This document shows, one piece after another, positions 1-7,742 of a DNA stretch of 42,122 nt. Numbering within the stretch: the stretch's first letter is position 1; every line of letters starts with the position of its first letter. This stretch comes from Deltaproteobacteria bacterium (GTDB taxonomy: Bacteria > Desulfobacterota > BSN033 > WVXP01). The DNA lies in assembly GCA_019308905.1 (NCBI GenBank), contig JAFDHF010000034.1, positions 1 to 42,122 on the forward strand, given 5' to 3'. Position numbers and translations under genes: made by a program. The notes below the pieces were generated by a model. It worked only from the letters and a program-made list of their open reading frames with translations. It had not been told where the DNA came from and did not search any database.

Positions 1-30
1 GCAGGGATCTATAGCGCCGGTGTGCTTCAC

Positions 31-59
31 GGTTTGTTCCTCTTTTGGGGGAACAGACC
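31..59 (+). terminator. Strong hairpin, possible terminator of an upstream gene
   Basis: GGTTTGTTCC (31-40) and GGAACAGACC (50-59) form a 10-bp stem with one G-U pair and a 9-nt loop. A pyrimidine-rich stretch follows, but not a true T-run. It may end a transcript entering from the left of the window. The missing T-tract keeps this uncertain. Confidence 0.3.
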
Positions 60-164
60 TCCTCTGCTTCCGTGAATGTTCATGGCGGAGAGGAGTCCGC
101 CCCTTCACCCCGGGGGTCGTCCCGGTAGCTGTACAAAGCGGACGGTTCCTGCCCCTCCCCCACG

Positions 165-307
165 CCCACGACTCACGAACACGACTCACGCCCACGACTC
201 ACGAACACGAGTCACGCCCACGACTCACGAACACGACTCACGAACACGACTCACGCCCACGACTCACGAACACGACTCACGAACACGAGCCACGCCCACG
301 ACTCACG
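165..307. repeat. 13-bp tandem repeat array, 11 units
   Basis: Eleven head-to-tail 13-bp units follow the consensus MMCACGASYCACG and fall into two subtypes, CCCACGACTCACG and AACACGACTCACG. The order is C,A,C,A,C,A,A,C,A,A,C, and a degenerate twelfth unit (308-320) closes the array. The AAC-CAC order suggests expansion by duplication of two- or three-unit blocks. The unit length is not a multiple of three, so frames through the array give meaningless repetitive peptides. It lies about 110 bp upstream of the fhs promoter. No spacers are present, so it is not a CRISPR array. Its function is unknown; a replication-slippage minisatellite is the simplest reading. Confidence 0.9.
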
Positions 308-414
308 AACACGCCCATCCCCGCTCGCCCTTGATGGGTACCCCACCGCTCCCGCGATGTCGCGCGGAGCCAAGGGTGTTCTCCAAAAGTCGGGAAACTC
401 CACGTCTTTTTCTC

Positions 415-443
415 TTGACAAAGCCGGGTCGATGGCATACATT
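415..443 (+). promoter_or_regulatory. Sigma70-type promoter for fhs / Wood-Ljungdahl cluster
   Basis: A perfect -35 box TTGACA (415-420) is followed by a 17-bp spacer and a -10-like TACATT (438-443, four of six consensus bases). Transcription would start near 450, leaving a leader of about 160 nt before fhs. It sits in the only long non-coding region upstream of the cluster, which supports its use. Confidence 0.65.
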
Positions 444-464
444 GTGCCAATTATCACATATGGG

Positions 465-563
465 GAACCCCCGGTTCTGCCGCTTGGAGGAATGGAGGCC
501 AGCGATTCTTACGATGCGGGAAGGGCCTGGGGGTGCAGGCAGAGACGAAGAGGCTGCCCTTCC
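465..563 (+). promoter_or_regulatory. Structured 5' leader of fhs
   Basis: Two inverted repeats follow the predicted transcription start. GAACC (465-469) pairs with GGTTC (473-477) around CCC. GGAAGGGC (519-526) pairs perfectly with GCCCTTCC (556-563) across a 29-nt loop. No T-run follows, and I do not recognise a known riboswitch such as the THF class. It may be a leader structure affecting fhs translation or RNA stability. Confidence 0.3.
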
Positions 564-611
564 TAAGGGGTCTTGGAGGAAACCGACAATTCTTGAAGGA
601 GGAAAGGATCA

Positions 612-2384
612 ATGTCTCTGAAGGGTCTGGATCCAAGAAAAATGGCGGATTGGGAGATTGCGGAAGCAGTCGAAAAAGACATGAAGCCGGTCTTTCAGCT
701 TGCCGATGAGATGGGGCTCGAGAAAGAGGAACTGATCCCCATGGGACACACCCTGGGCAAGATCGATTTCATGAGGGTCCTTGAGCGGCTGAAAGACCGA
801 CCCAACGGCAAGTACATCGAGGTTACGGCGATCACCCCCACCCCTCTGGGTGAAGGGAAGACCACGACCACGATGGGCCTGATACCGGGGCTTGCCCTGA
901 GGGGGAAGAACGTGACGGGCGCCATCCGGCAACCATCGGGCGGCCCTACTTTCAACATCAAGGGAAGTGCCGCGGGCGGCGGATTGTCCCAGTGCATCCC
1001 CCTGACGGCTTTTTCTCTCGGCCTCACCGGGGATATCGACAACGTGACCAATGCCCACAACCTCGCCATGGTGGCGGTCACCTCCCGCCTCCAGCATGAG
1101 TTCAACTACGATGACCAAACCCTAGCCAAGAAGGGGTTGAAAAGGCTCAATATCGATCCCCGGAACGTGGAAATGAAATGGGTCATGGATTTTTGTGCCC
1201 AGGCCCTGAGGGACATCATTATCGGCCTGGGGGGGAAGATGGACGGCTTTATGATGCAGTCGGGGTTTGCCATCTCGGTCAGTTCTGAAATCATGGCGAT
1301 TCTTTCGGTTTTCAGCGATCTGAAAGATCTTAGGGAGAGGATCGGCCGGGTCGTGGTTGCCTATGACAAGCAGGGCAGACCCATCACGACCACGGATCTC
1401 GAGGTGGCCGGTGCCATGACCGCCTGGATGGTGAAGGCCATGAACCCCAACCTGCTTCAATCCCTGGAAGGGCAGCCCGTGCTGGTCCATGCCGGGCCCT
1501 TTGCAAATATTGCCGTGGGCCAGTCTTCCATCGTGGCGGACGAGGTCTGCCTGAAGCTTTCCGACTACCATGTGACAGAGAGCGGTTTTGGAGCCGACAT
1601 CGGCTTTGAGAAGTTTTGGAACATAAAATGCCGGTTCAGCCGTTTGATCCCTCAGTGTTCTGTCATTGTCTCTACCATCAGGGCTCTGAAAATGCACGGC
1701 GGCGGCCCCAGGGTTGCGCCCGGTCAGCCTCTGGATTCCGCCTATACCACTGAGAACCTTGAGCTGCTTGAAAAGGGAATTCCCAACGTCCTCGCCCATA
1801 TCGAGACGGTCAAGAAATCCGGCATCAGCCCGGTTGTCTGTATCAACAGCTTCCACACCGACACCAAGGACGAGATCGCTCTCCTGAGAAAGCATTGTGA
1901 GGCCGCAGGTGCAAGAGTCGCGGTCTCGGAGCACTGGCTGAAGGGAGGGGAAGGGGCTCTGGAACTGGCTGACGCTGTGATCGATGCATGCGAGGACGAG
2001 AGTCATTTCAGGTTCCTGTATCCGGATGAGATGCCCCTCCGGCAGCGGATCGAGACCATCGCCAAGGAGGTTTACGGAGCCGCTGCGGTGAGCTACACAC
2101 CGGTGGCCGAGGAAAAAGCCAAACGGATGGAGAACGATCCCGAGTTGAGCAAGCTGGCGACATGTATGGTAAAGACCCACCTGAGCCTGACCCATGATCC
2201 CACAATCAAGGGGGCGCCCAAGGGCTGGACCCTGCCGATCCGGGACATTCTCACCTATCGAGGAGCCGGTTTCGTGGTACCGGTGGCCGGTGACATCCGG
2301 CTGATGCCGGGTACCGCTTCTGATCCGGCCTTCCGGAAGATAGATGTGGATGTCAATACGGGGAAGGTGAAGGGGCTCTTCTAG
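612..2384 (+). CDS. fhs: Formate--tetrahydrofolate ligase
   Basis: Fhs condenses formate with tetrahydrofolate using ATP to give 10-formyl-THF, the first folate step of the methyl branch of the Wood-Ljungdahl pathway. In the reverse direction it makes ATP during acetate oxidation. The 590-residue protein matches the family length and carries the P-loop [13 protein letters not shown] at about residues 75-87, followed by the family's glycine-rich stretch around [15 protein letters not shown]. The ATG is preceded by a strong Shine-Dalgarno AGGAGG at 597-602. It is the first gene of the cluster and has its own promoter upstream. A 331-bp gap with a second promoter separates it from cooC. The enzyme is cytoplasmic. 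The identification is confident from the conserved motifs and the context with folD and acs genes. Confidence 0.97.
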   Translation: MSLKGLDPRKMADWEIAEAVEKDMKPVFQLADEMGLEKEELIPMGHTLGKIDFMRVLERLKDRPNGKYIEVTAITPTPLGEGKTTTTMGLIPGLALRGKNVTGAIRQPSGGPTFNIKGSAAGGGLSQCIPLTAFSLGLTGDIDNVTNAHNLAMVAVTSRLQHEFNYDDQTLAKKGLKRLNIDPRNVEMKWVMDFCAQALRDIIIGLGGKMDGFMMQSGFAISVSSEIMAILSVFSDLKDLRERIGRVVVAYDKQGRPITTTDLEVAGAMTAWMVKAMNPNLLQSLEGQPVLVHAGPFANIAVGQSSIVADEVCLKLSDYHVTESGFGADIGFEKFWNIKCRFSRLIPQCSVIVSTIRALKMHGGGPRVAPGQPLDSAYTTENLELLEKGIPNVLAHIETVKKSGISPVVCINSFHTDTKDEIALLRKHCEAAGARVAVSEHWLKGGEGALELADAVIDACEDESHFRFLYPDEMPLRQRIETIAKEVYGAAAVSYTPVAEEKAKRMENDPELSKLATCMVKTHLSLTHDPTIKGAPKGWTLPIRDILTYRGAGFVVPVAGDIRLMPGTASDPAFRKIDVDVNTGKVKGLF

Positions 2385-2488
2385 GTGGGCCTCGCGGTGT
2401 GAAATCGTTTGCTATCACTCATCGGACCGATTCGGATAGGAGAGTGCCACGGGAGAGATGGAAGCCAAGGAAATCCACGGGGTTTCCC

Positions 2489-2518
2489 TTGAAAAGTGCC
2501 GAATGGAATCGATATAAT
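2489..2518 (+). promoter_or_regulatory. Sigma70-type promoter upstream of cooC
   Basis: TTGAAA (2489-2494), an 18-bp spacer and a perfect TATAAT (2513-2518) lie in the fhs-cooC gap. This would start a transcript near 2525 carrying cooC and probably the following acs genes, giving a roughly 190-nt leader. The second promoter suggests that the CODH/ACS genes can be expressed separately from fhs. Confidence 0.6.
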
Positions 2519-2590
2519 ATGGTGTCCTATCTGTCCCCTCCTCGATTCCACCCCAGGGGGACTGCAGGTCTTCCAGCCTGAAAAGGGTGT

Positions 2591-2622
2591 ATGCCGTCTG
2601 CTCGGCTTCCGAGTTCCGGCAT
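2591..2622 (+). promoter_or_regulatory. Two-part hairpin in the cooC leader
   Basis: ATGCCG (2591-2596) pairs with CGGCAT (2617-2622), and CTCGG (2601-2605) pairs with CCGAG (2609-2613) inside it, giving a stacked stem with an internal loop. It lies downstream of the TATAAT promoter. The rest of the 2385-2715 gap shows no convincing gene, and no T-run follows, so this is not an intrinsic terminator. A leader function is inference. Confidence 0.3.
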
Positions 2623-2715
2623 CCGACTGAGGAGGCATGAGGACTGGAGGGCTGTCAAGGATGGTGACGGGTCGGTCTCCATGCTCCTTGATGGCCGAAA
2701 GGGAGAAAGGGCACC

Positions 2716-3462
2716 GTGTCTTTTACAGTCGCTGTTTCGGGAAAGGGGGGTACGGGGAAGACGACCATTGCGGGATTCCTGATCCAATACCTCCTCGACA
2801 GGGGGAAGAAACCGGTTTTGGCCGTTGATGCCGATGCGAACACCAATCTCAACGAGGTTCTGGGAGTCGAGGTCAAGGCGACGATCGGTGAAGCCAGGGA
2901 CCTGATGAAAAAGGATGTCCCTGTGGGGATGACCAAGGACATCTGGTTCGAGTACAAGATTCAGGAGGCTCTGGTGGAGAAAAACGGTTTTGATCTGATC
3001 GCCATGGGCCGGCCGGAAGGCCCGGGTTGCTACTGTGCTGCCAATACCCTGGCCCGGAAATGCATCGACATCCTTGCTGGCAACTACCCCTACGTGGTGA
3101 TAGACAACGAAGCAGGGATGGAACATTTTAGTCGCATGACTACCCGCAATGTGGATCTCCTTCTGATCGTATCGGATCCGAGCGCCCGTGGGGTTCTTAC
3201 CGGGGCGCGGATTCGAGATCTGATCAGGGAACTCAACCTGGAGGTAGGGCGGGCGTTTCTCCTGTTGAATCGTGTGGAGAACGGTCCTCAACCGGAAATC
3301 GTGTCTCAAGCCGACAAGCTCTCTCTGCCCGTTGCCGGTGTGATACCCGCTGACCCGGTGGTCTACCAGTACGATCTGGAGGGCAGGCCGACATCCACGC
3401 TTCCCAGGGATTCAGTAGCCCTACGCGCCTCGTGGGAGATTTTCGACAAGCTGATTCCGTAG
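2716..3462 (+). CDS. cooC: CODH nickel-insertion ATPase CooC (AcsF type)
   Basis: CooC is a MinD/ParA-like ATPase that delivers nickel to the C-cluster of carbon monoxide dehydrogenase. The 248-residue product has a deviant Walker A motif GKGGTGKTT at residues 9-17. The CxC pair C105/C107 in GPGCYCAAN is known in CooC to bind metal at the dimer interface. The start is GTG at 2716, because the P-loop begins eight residues later as usual and an SD-like AGGGAGAAAGG lies at 2700-2710. The gene is separated from fhs by a promoter-bearing gap and followed by a terminator-like hairpin before folD. Its target is almost certainly the AcsA enzyme encoded 2.3 kb downstream. Assignment is confident. Confidence 0.92.
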   Translation: MSFTVAVSGKGGTGKTTIAGFLIQYLLDRGKKPVLAVDADANTNLNEVLGVEVKATIGEARDLMKKDVPVGMTKDIWFEYKIQEALVEKNGFDLIAMGRPEGPGCYCAANTLARKCIDILAGNYPYVVIDNEAGMEHFSRMTTRNVDLLLIVSDPSARGVLTGARIRDLIRELNLEVGRAFLLLNRVENGPQPEIVSQADKLSLPVAGVIPADPVVYQYDLEGRPTSTLPRDSVALRASWEIFDKLIP

Positions 3463-3517
3463 AATGGGTCTCCGGACGGTTTCTGCAGGGGACGGTCTTA
3501 GGGCCGGCTCCTGGTGG

Positions 3518-3544
3518 GGCGCCGGGAGGCGCCAGCGTTTTTTT
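3518..3544 (+). terminator. Terminator-like hairpin between cooC and folD
   Basis: GGCGCC (3518-3523), a GGGA loop and GGCGCC (3528-3533) form a GC-rich stem followed, after AGCG, by seven Ts (3538-3544). This resembles a Rho-independent terminator or attenuator. The four bases between stem and T-run and the short stem make full termination uncertain. It could reduce read-through from cooC into folD. Confidence 0.5.
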
Positions 3545-3599
3545 CAAGTCCCTGCCCGGCTGACCTGGGCAAGGGGAGTCGAAGAAGGGGGAGTTAGGT

Positions 3600-4487
3600 A
3601 TGTCAGCCAAGATCATCAGCGGGACGGAAGTTGCCCGGCAGATCCGGGAAGAGCTGAAAGCGGAGGTGGAGAATCTCAAGAAGGCCCATGCCGTGGAACC
3701 CGGCCTCGTCACCATACTGGTGGGGGAGAACCCCGCCTCGGTGAGCTATGTGACGGCCAAGCAGAGAACGGCCCATGAGCTCGGTTTCTATTCGGTCCAA
3801 GACAATCAACCCGAGGGAATATCAGAAGAGGATCTGTTGAAGCTGATAGACCGATACAACAGGGATCCCAAGATTCACGGTATTCTGGTCCAGCTCCCTC
3901 TGCCCAAGCACATAGACGAGAACAGGGTCCTCTATGCCATCGATCCGAAAAAGGATGTTGATGGCTTCCATCCCGTGAATGTGGGCAAGCTCATGATCGG
4001 GGAGCCCGACTATCTCCCGTGTACACCGGCCGGCATCCAGCAGCTCTTGATTCGATCAGGGGCCGAGATCGAGGGAGCGGAAGTCGTTGTGGTGGGAAGG
4101 AGCAATATCGTGGGCAAGCCCATTGCCAACATCCTCCTCCAGAAGGCCAAGGGGGCGAACGCCACGGTGACCGTCTGCCACACCAGGACGAGGGATATAG
4201 CCTTTCATACGCGGAGGGCCGACATCCTGATTGTGGCAGCGGGCAAACCCAAGGCCGTCACGGCAGACATGGTGAAATCCGGAGCGGTGGTGATTGATGT
4301 GGGAGTCAACCGCATCGGGAAGACCCCCGAGGGGAAGGCGAAGCTCTGTGGTGACGTTGACTTCGACGGAGTCAAGGAGAAGGCCGCCATGATAACCCCC
4401 GTGCCCGGGGGGGTAGGCCCCATGACAATCACCATGTTGATGATGAACACCGTCAAGGCGGCCAAGCTCGCCGCTGGAGTTGCATGA
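3600..4487 (+). CDS. folD: Bifunctional methylene-THF dehydrogenase / methenyl-THF cyclohydrolase
   Basis: FolD interconverts 10-formyl-, methenyl- and methylene-THF, linking Fhs to methylene-THF reductase. The 295-residue length is typical. The catalytic YxxxK motif is Y50-VTA-K54 within SYVTAKQR. Further family motifs are QLPLPKHID, the DVDGFHP loop, the nucleotide-binding GRSNIVGKP and the C-terminal PGGVGPMT. The ATG has a GGGGGAG Shine-Dalgarno about 5 bases upstream. In this cluster it supplies the second and third folate steps of the Wood-Ljungdahl methyl branch, with electrons exchanged through NAD(P). The gene follows a terminator-like hairpin but is otherwise collinear with the acs genes. 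Assignment is confident. Confidence 0.97.
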   Translation: MSAKIISGTEVARQIREELKAEVENLKKAHAVEPGLVTILVGENPASVSYVTAKQRTAHELGFYSVQDNQPEGISEEDLLKLIDRYNRDPKIHGILVQLPLPKHIDENRVLYAIDPKKDVDGFHPVNVGKLMIGEPDYLPCTPAGIQQLLIRSGAEIEGAEVVVVGRSNIVGKPIANILLQKAKGANATVTVCHTRTRDIAFHTRRADILIVAAGKPKAVTADMVKSGAVVIDVGVNRIGKTPEGKAKLCGDVDFDGVKEKAAMITPVPGGVGPMTITMLMMNTVKAAKLAAGVA

Positions 4488-4527
4488 TACTTTGCCCAGG
4501 GGACCACGGGCCACGAAAGGAGAGGCT

Positions 4528-4740
4528 ATGAAAGAGAAGGTCGAGGAGAGGGTCTCTTTTGACGGGAAGAAGGTAAAGATTCTCGGCGGTATCTATGAAG
4601 AGGGCAAGCCGGAATCTCCCTTCCAGTGGAGGAAGAAGCTCAGGTCGAGGGAGGAGATGCTTGCCTACCTGAAGACCGGCGAGAGGTACTGGTTCAGCGA
4701 TGAGTGGTACGGCAGTGAAAAGAGGAAGACACCGGCGTGA
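4528..4740 (+). CDS. Conserved-looking 70-aa protein of unknown function between folD and acsD
   Basis: I do not recognise this small protein. The ATG at 4528 is chosen over an upstream in-frame ATG because AAAGGAGAGG (4516-4525) is a good Shine-Dalgarno and the upstream alternative overlaps folD. The product is 70 residues, rich in Lys, Glu, Arg and aromatic residues (the C-terminal half has RYWFSDEWYG), and has no Cys, no signal peptide and no membrane segment. It is charged and probably cytoplasmic. It lies tightly between folD and acsD in the same direction, so a role in methyl-branch or CODH/ACS function is possible by association only. Coding is supported by the ribosome site and by packing into the operon. 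Confidence 0.75.
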   Translation: MKEKVEERVSFDGKKVKILGGIYEEGKPESPFQWRKKLRSREEMLAYLKTGERYWFSDEWYGSEKRKTPA

Positions 4741-4769
4741 CGGGTTGATGACCCAGGGAGGTGAGGACT

Positions 4770-5720
4770 GTGGCTTTTGAAATACCGAAGATAAACTACA
4801 CGGGCAAAATCAAGAGTATCAAGGTGGGCAGACCGGACAGAGCGGTCGAAGTCGGAGACGAGACCTCCTACCCCTTTCATCTGTTCGAGGGCGAGATGCC
4901 CAATCCCCCTCGGATCGCCATGGAGGTCTACGATGCACCTCCCGAAGAGTGGGCAGAGGAGGCCTTGAAACCCTTTGAGGGCGTGACGGACGATCCCGTG
5001 GCTTGGGCGAAGAGGAACGTGGAGCAGTACAAGGCCGACCTTGTCTATCTCGAGCTGATCAGCACCGATCCGAACGGCCTGAATCGTTCCTCCGATGAGG
5101 CGGCGGAGACGGCCAGGAGGGTGGCGGATGCCATCGATGTCCCCCTCATTGTCTGGGGGGTGGACAACGATGAGAAGGACGCAGAGGTCCTCAGAAGGGT
5201 GGCCGAAGTCTGCGAGGGGAGGAACGTGATCATCGGTCCGGTGGTTGAGGGCAACTACAAGCAAATCGGTGCCGGCGCCATTGCCTACAAGCATACGGTC
5301 GTCGCGTCCACACCCATCGACATAAATCTCGCCAAACAGCTAAACATTCTTCTGGGGAACCTCGGCGTGCCGGATGAGCAGATCCTGGTCGATCCAACCA
5401 CCGGGGGGTTGGGCTACGGGATCGAATACACCTATTCGGTGATGGAACGGATGAGGATGGCAGCCCTGACCCAGCAGGACGAGCGGCTTCAGTTTCCCAT
5501 GATCTGCAACATGGCCAGGGAGGTTTGGAAGACCAAGGAAGCGAAGCTCAGCGAACAAGAGGCCCCGGCCATGGGCGATCCTGGAAAGAGGGGGATACTC
5601 ATGGAGGCGGTGACGGCCGTTATCCTTCTCCTTGCCGGTGCCGACATTCTGGTCATGAGACACCCGGATGCTGTAAGGCTGACCAGGGAGATGGTGAACG
5701 ACCTTATGGCAGCGGGTTGA
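4770..5720 (+). CDS. acsD: Corrinoid iron-sulfur protein small subunit (CODH/ACS delta)
   Basis: AcsD is the small subunit of the heterodimeric corrinoid iron-sulfur protein that carries the methyl group from AcsE to acetyl-CoA synthase. It has a TIM-barrel fold and helps bind the corrinoid. The sequence begins MAFEIPKINYTGKI, a typical AcsD start, and contains DPTTGGLGYGIEYTYS. The GTG at 4770 (316 residues) is preferred to the in-frame GTG at 4761, because the Shine-Dalgarno GGAGGTG at 4758-4764 would overlap the earlier start. It follows the 70-aa gene after 29 bp and is 33 bp from acsA. The partner AcsC is encoded downstream at 10048. Assignment is confident. Confidence 0.94.
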   Translation: MAFEIPKINYTGKIKSIKVGRPDRAVEVGDETSYPFHLFEGEMPNPPRIAMEVYDAPPEEWAEEALKPFEGVTDDPVAWAKRNVEQYKADLVYLELISTDPNGLNRSSDEAAETARRVADAIDVPLIVWGVDNDEKDAEVLRRVAEVCEGRNVIIGPVVEGNYKQIGAGAIAYKHTVVASTPIDINLAKQLNILLGNLGVPDEQILVDPTTGGLGYGIEYTYSVMERMRMAALTQQDERLQFPMICNMAREVWKTKEAKLSEQEAPAMGDPGKRGILMEAVTAVILLLAGADILVMRHPDAVRLTREMVNDLMAAG

Positions 5721-5753
5721 GGGTTCTGAGAGATAACAACTAGCTGGAGGAAC

Positions 5754-7709
5754 ATGATGGCAGAGACAGAGGCAAAGAGTGCGGATCAGGCCAGTGTGGA
5801 GATGATCGAGAAGGCAGCCGCCGAAGGGGTGGAGACGGTCTTTGACCGGGCTCTCAAGATGAAGCCCTGCCCCATAGGGGCCGAGGGGAGCTGCTGCAAG
5901 AACTGCGGCATGGGGCCGTGCCGGGTCCAGGCACCGAGGAAAGAAGGCGCCGTAAGACCCACGGGGGTCTGCGGTGCGACCGCGGAGACGATTTCCGCCA
6001 GAAACTTCGCGCGGATGGTCGCAGGGGGCGCCGCGGCCCACGGAGACCACGCCCGGGGGGTAGCGGAGCTCTTTCTTGCTACGGCCAAGGGAGAGGTTTC
6101 GGATTTCGAGATCAAGGACGAGCAGAAGCTCTACCAGCTCGCCATGGACTTCGGCGTGGAGATCGGGAACCGGGATCTGAAGGACATCGCCATCGATGTG
6201 GGTGAGATCGCCATGGCTGAGTTCGGCCGGCAGGAGGGGGAGATTCTCTTTGCCAAGAGGGCTCCCTTGAAACGGCAGGAACTCTGGCGCGAGACGGGAA
6301 CCATGCCGAGGGGGATCGACCGGGAGGTGGTTGAAATCATGCACCGGACCCACATCGGGGTGGATCAGGATTACAAGAGCATCCTCAAGGCCGCGGCCCG
6401 GTGTTCCCTTTCCGATGGCTGGGGTGGATCGATGATCTCCACCGAGCTCCAGGACATCATGTTTGGAGATCCCGTTCCCGTGGCCGGTCAGATCAATCTG
6501 GGCGTGCTGAAGGAGGATCACGTCAACATCATCGTCCACGGCCACGAGCCGTTGCTCCCGGAGATGCTGGTCGTTGCCGCCCAGGATCCTGAGATGCGGA
6601 AGTACGCCGAGTCCAAGGGGGCCAAGGGGATCAATCTCGCAGGGATGTGCTGTAGTGCCAACGAGATCCTCATGCGTCACGGGATTCCGGTGGCCGGCAA
6701 CTTTCTCCAGCAGGAGCTCGCCATTATCACCGGTGCCGTGGAGGCGATGACCGTGGACGTACAGTGCGAGATGCAGTCCCTGGTAAATGTGGCCCGGTGC
6801 TACCATACCAAGCTTATTACCACCGACCCCCGGGCCCATATCGAAGGGGCCATGCATATCGAGTTCGAGGAGCACGAGGCCCTGAACATCGCAAAGAGGA
6901 TTCTCCGCGAGGCGATCGACAATTTTCCGAACCGGAGGGCTCAGGTTCAGATCCCGTCGCAGAGCATCGACACCGTGGTGGGATTCAGCCATGAAACGAT
7001 CAACTATCTGCTGGGAGGATTGTATCGGGCTTCCTACCGGCCCCTGAACGACAACATCATCAACGGCCGGATCCGGGGGATAGCAGGGGTCGTGGGCTGC
7101 AACAATGCAAGGACCCTCCACGACGATGCACATCTAAAGATGATCCTCGAGCTGATCGGGAACGATGTGATCGTTCTGACCACGGGGTGCAGCGCCATGG
7201 CCGCGGGCAAGTACGGTCTTCTGACGCCCGAAGCGGCCCACAAGTATGCCGGCGAGGGATTGGCCTCGGTCTGCGAGGCGGTGGGGATCCCTCCGGTCCT
7301 CCACATGGGGTCCTGCGTGGACAACAGCCGGATCCTCATGGCAGCCACGGCTGTGGTCAAGGACGGCGGCCTCGGGGATGATATCAGCGACCTTCCGGCC
7401 GCCGGAGCGGCCCCGGAGTGGATGAGCGAGAAGGCCATCTCGATCGGGCAGTATTTTGTGGCCTCCGGCGTATACACGGTTTTCGGTGTAACATGGCCCA
7501 CCCTGGGAAGCGATGAGGTCACCCGCGAGCTCTTTGAGGGATTCGACGAGATCTTCAAGGGGCGATGGGATTTCGAGCAAGATCCAGTCAAAGCGGCCGG
7601 CAAGATGATCGAGCACATCGACAAGAAACGGAAAGCCCTGGGCATCGACAAGAAGAGAGAGCGTGTTCTCTATGACATGGCCAAACGCCGTGAACTGGAG
7701 GCTGCCTAA
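5754..7709 (+). CDS. acsA: Carbon monoxide dehydrogenase catalytic subunit
   Basis: This Ni-Fe enzyme reversibly reduces CO2 to CO, which passes through a channel to AcsB. The 651-residue protein has the N-terminal cluster motif CPIGAEGSCCKNCGMGPC (C39, C47, C48, C51, C56) for the D- and B-clusters. It also has the C-cluster regions MCCSANEILMRHG, GCNNART, TTGCSAMAAGKYG and GSCVDN, with the expected Cys and His ligands. The ATG at 5754 is followed directly by a second ATG, and TGGAGG at 5745-5750 is the ribosome site. It lies 32 bp before acsB in the usual bacterial CODH/ACS order. Nickel loading is expected to depend on the CooC encoded upstream. Assignment is confident. Confidence 0.96.
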   Translation: MMAETEAKSADQASVEMIEKAAAEGVETVFDRALKMKPCPIGAEGSCCKNCGMGPCRVQAPRKEGAVRPTGVCGATAETISARNFARMVAGGAAAHGDHARGVAELFLATAKGEVSDFEIKDEQKLYQLAMDFGVEIGNRDLKDIAIDVGEIAMAEFGRQEGEILFAKRAPLKRQELWRETGTMPRGIDREVVEIMHRTHIGVDQDYKSILKAAARCSLSDGWGGSMISTELQDIMFGDPVPVAGQINLGVLKEDHVNIIVHGHEPLLPEMLVVAAQDPEMRKYAESKGAKGINLAGMCCSANEILMRHGIPVAGNFLQQELAIITGAVEAMTVDVQCEMQSLVNVARCYHTKLITTDPRAHIEGAMHIEFEEHEALNIAKRILREAIDNFPNRRAQVQIPSQSIDTVVGFSHETINYLLGGLYRASYRPLNDNIINGRIRGIAGVVGCNNARTLHDDAHLKMILELIGNDVIVLTTGCSAMAAGKYGLLTPEAAHKYAGEGLASVCEAVGIPPVLHMGSCVDNSRILMAATAVVKDGGLGDDISDLPAAGAAPEWMSEKAISIGQYFVASGVYTVFGVTWPTLGSDEVTRELFEGFDEIFKGRWDFEQDPVKAAGKMIEHIDKKRKALGIDKKRERVLYDMAKRRELEAA

Positions 7710-7742
7710 TCGGAGCCCGATAGTCTAGAAGGAGGAACCAAG

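Noticed and set aside
165-320. CRISPR array
   Set aside because: The repeats are directly adjacent 13-mers without spacers, and no cas gene is present.
450-611. THF riboswitch upstream of fhs
   Set aside because: The hairpins present do not match the conserved core I know for either THF riboswitch class.
20-621. Two overlapping forward frames through the 13-bp repeats, encoding repetitive Thr/His/Arg peptides
   Set aside because: The peptides arise from a 13-bp repeat read in several frames, no ribosome site fits, and the region contains the fhs promoter.
5340-7133. 597-codon open frame antisense to acsA (and similar long antisense frames opposite fhs, aroE-kinase and MetF genes)
   Set aside because: High GC content makes long antisense frames common; the sense genes are full-length family members and the antisense products have no recognisable domain or start site.
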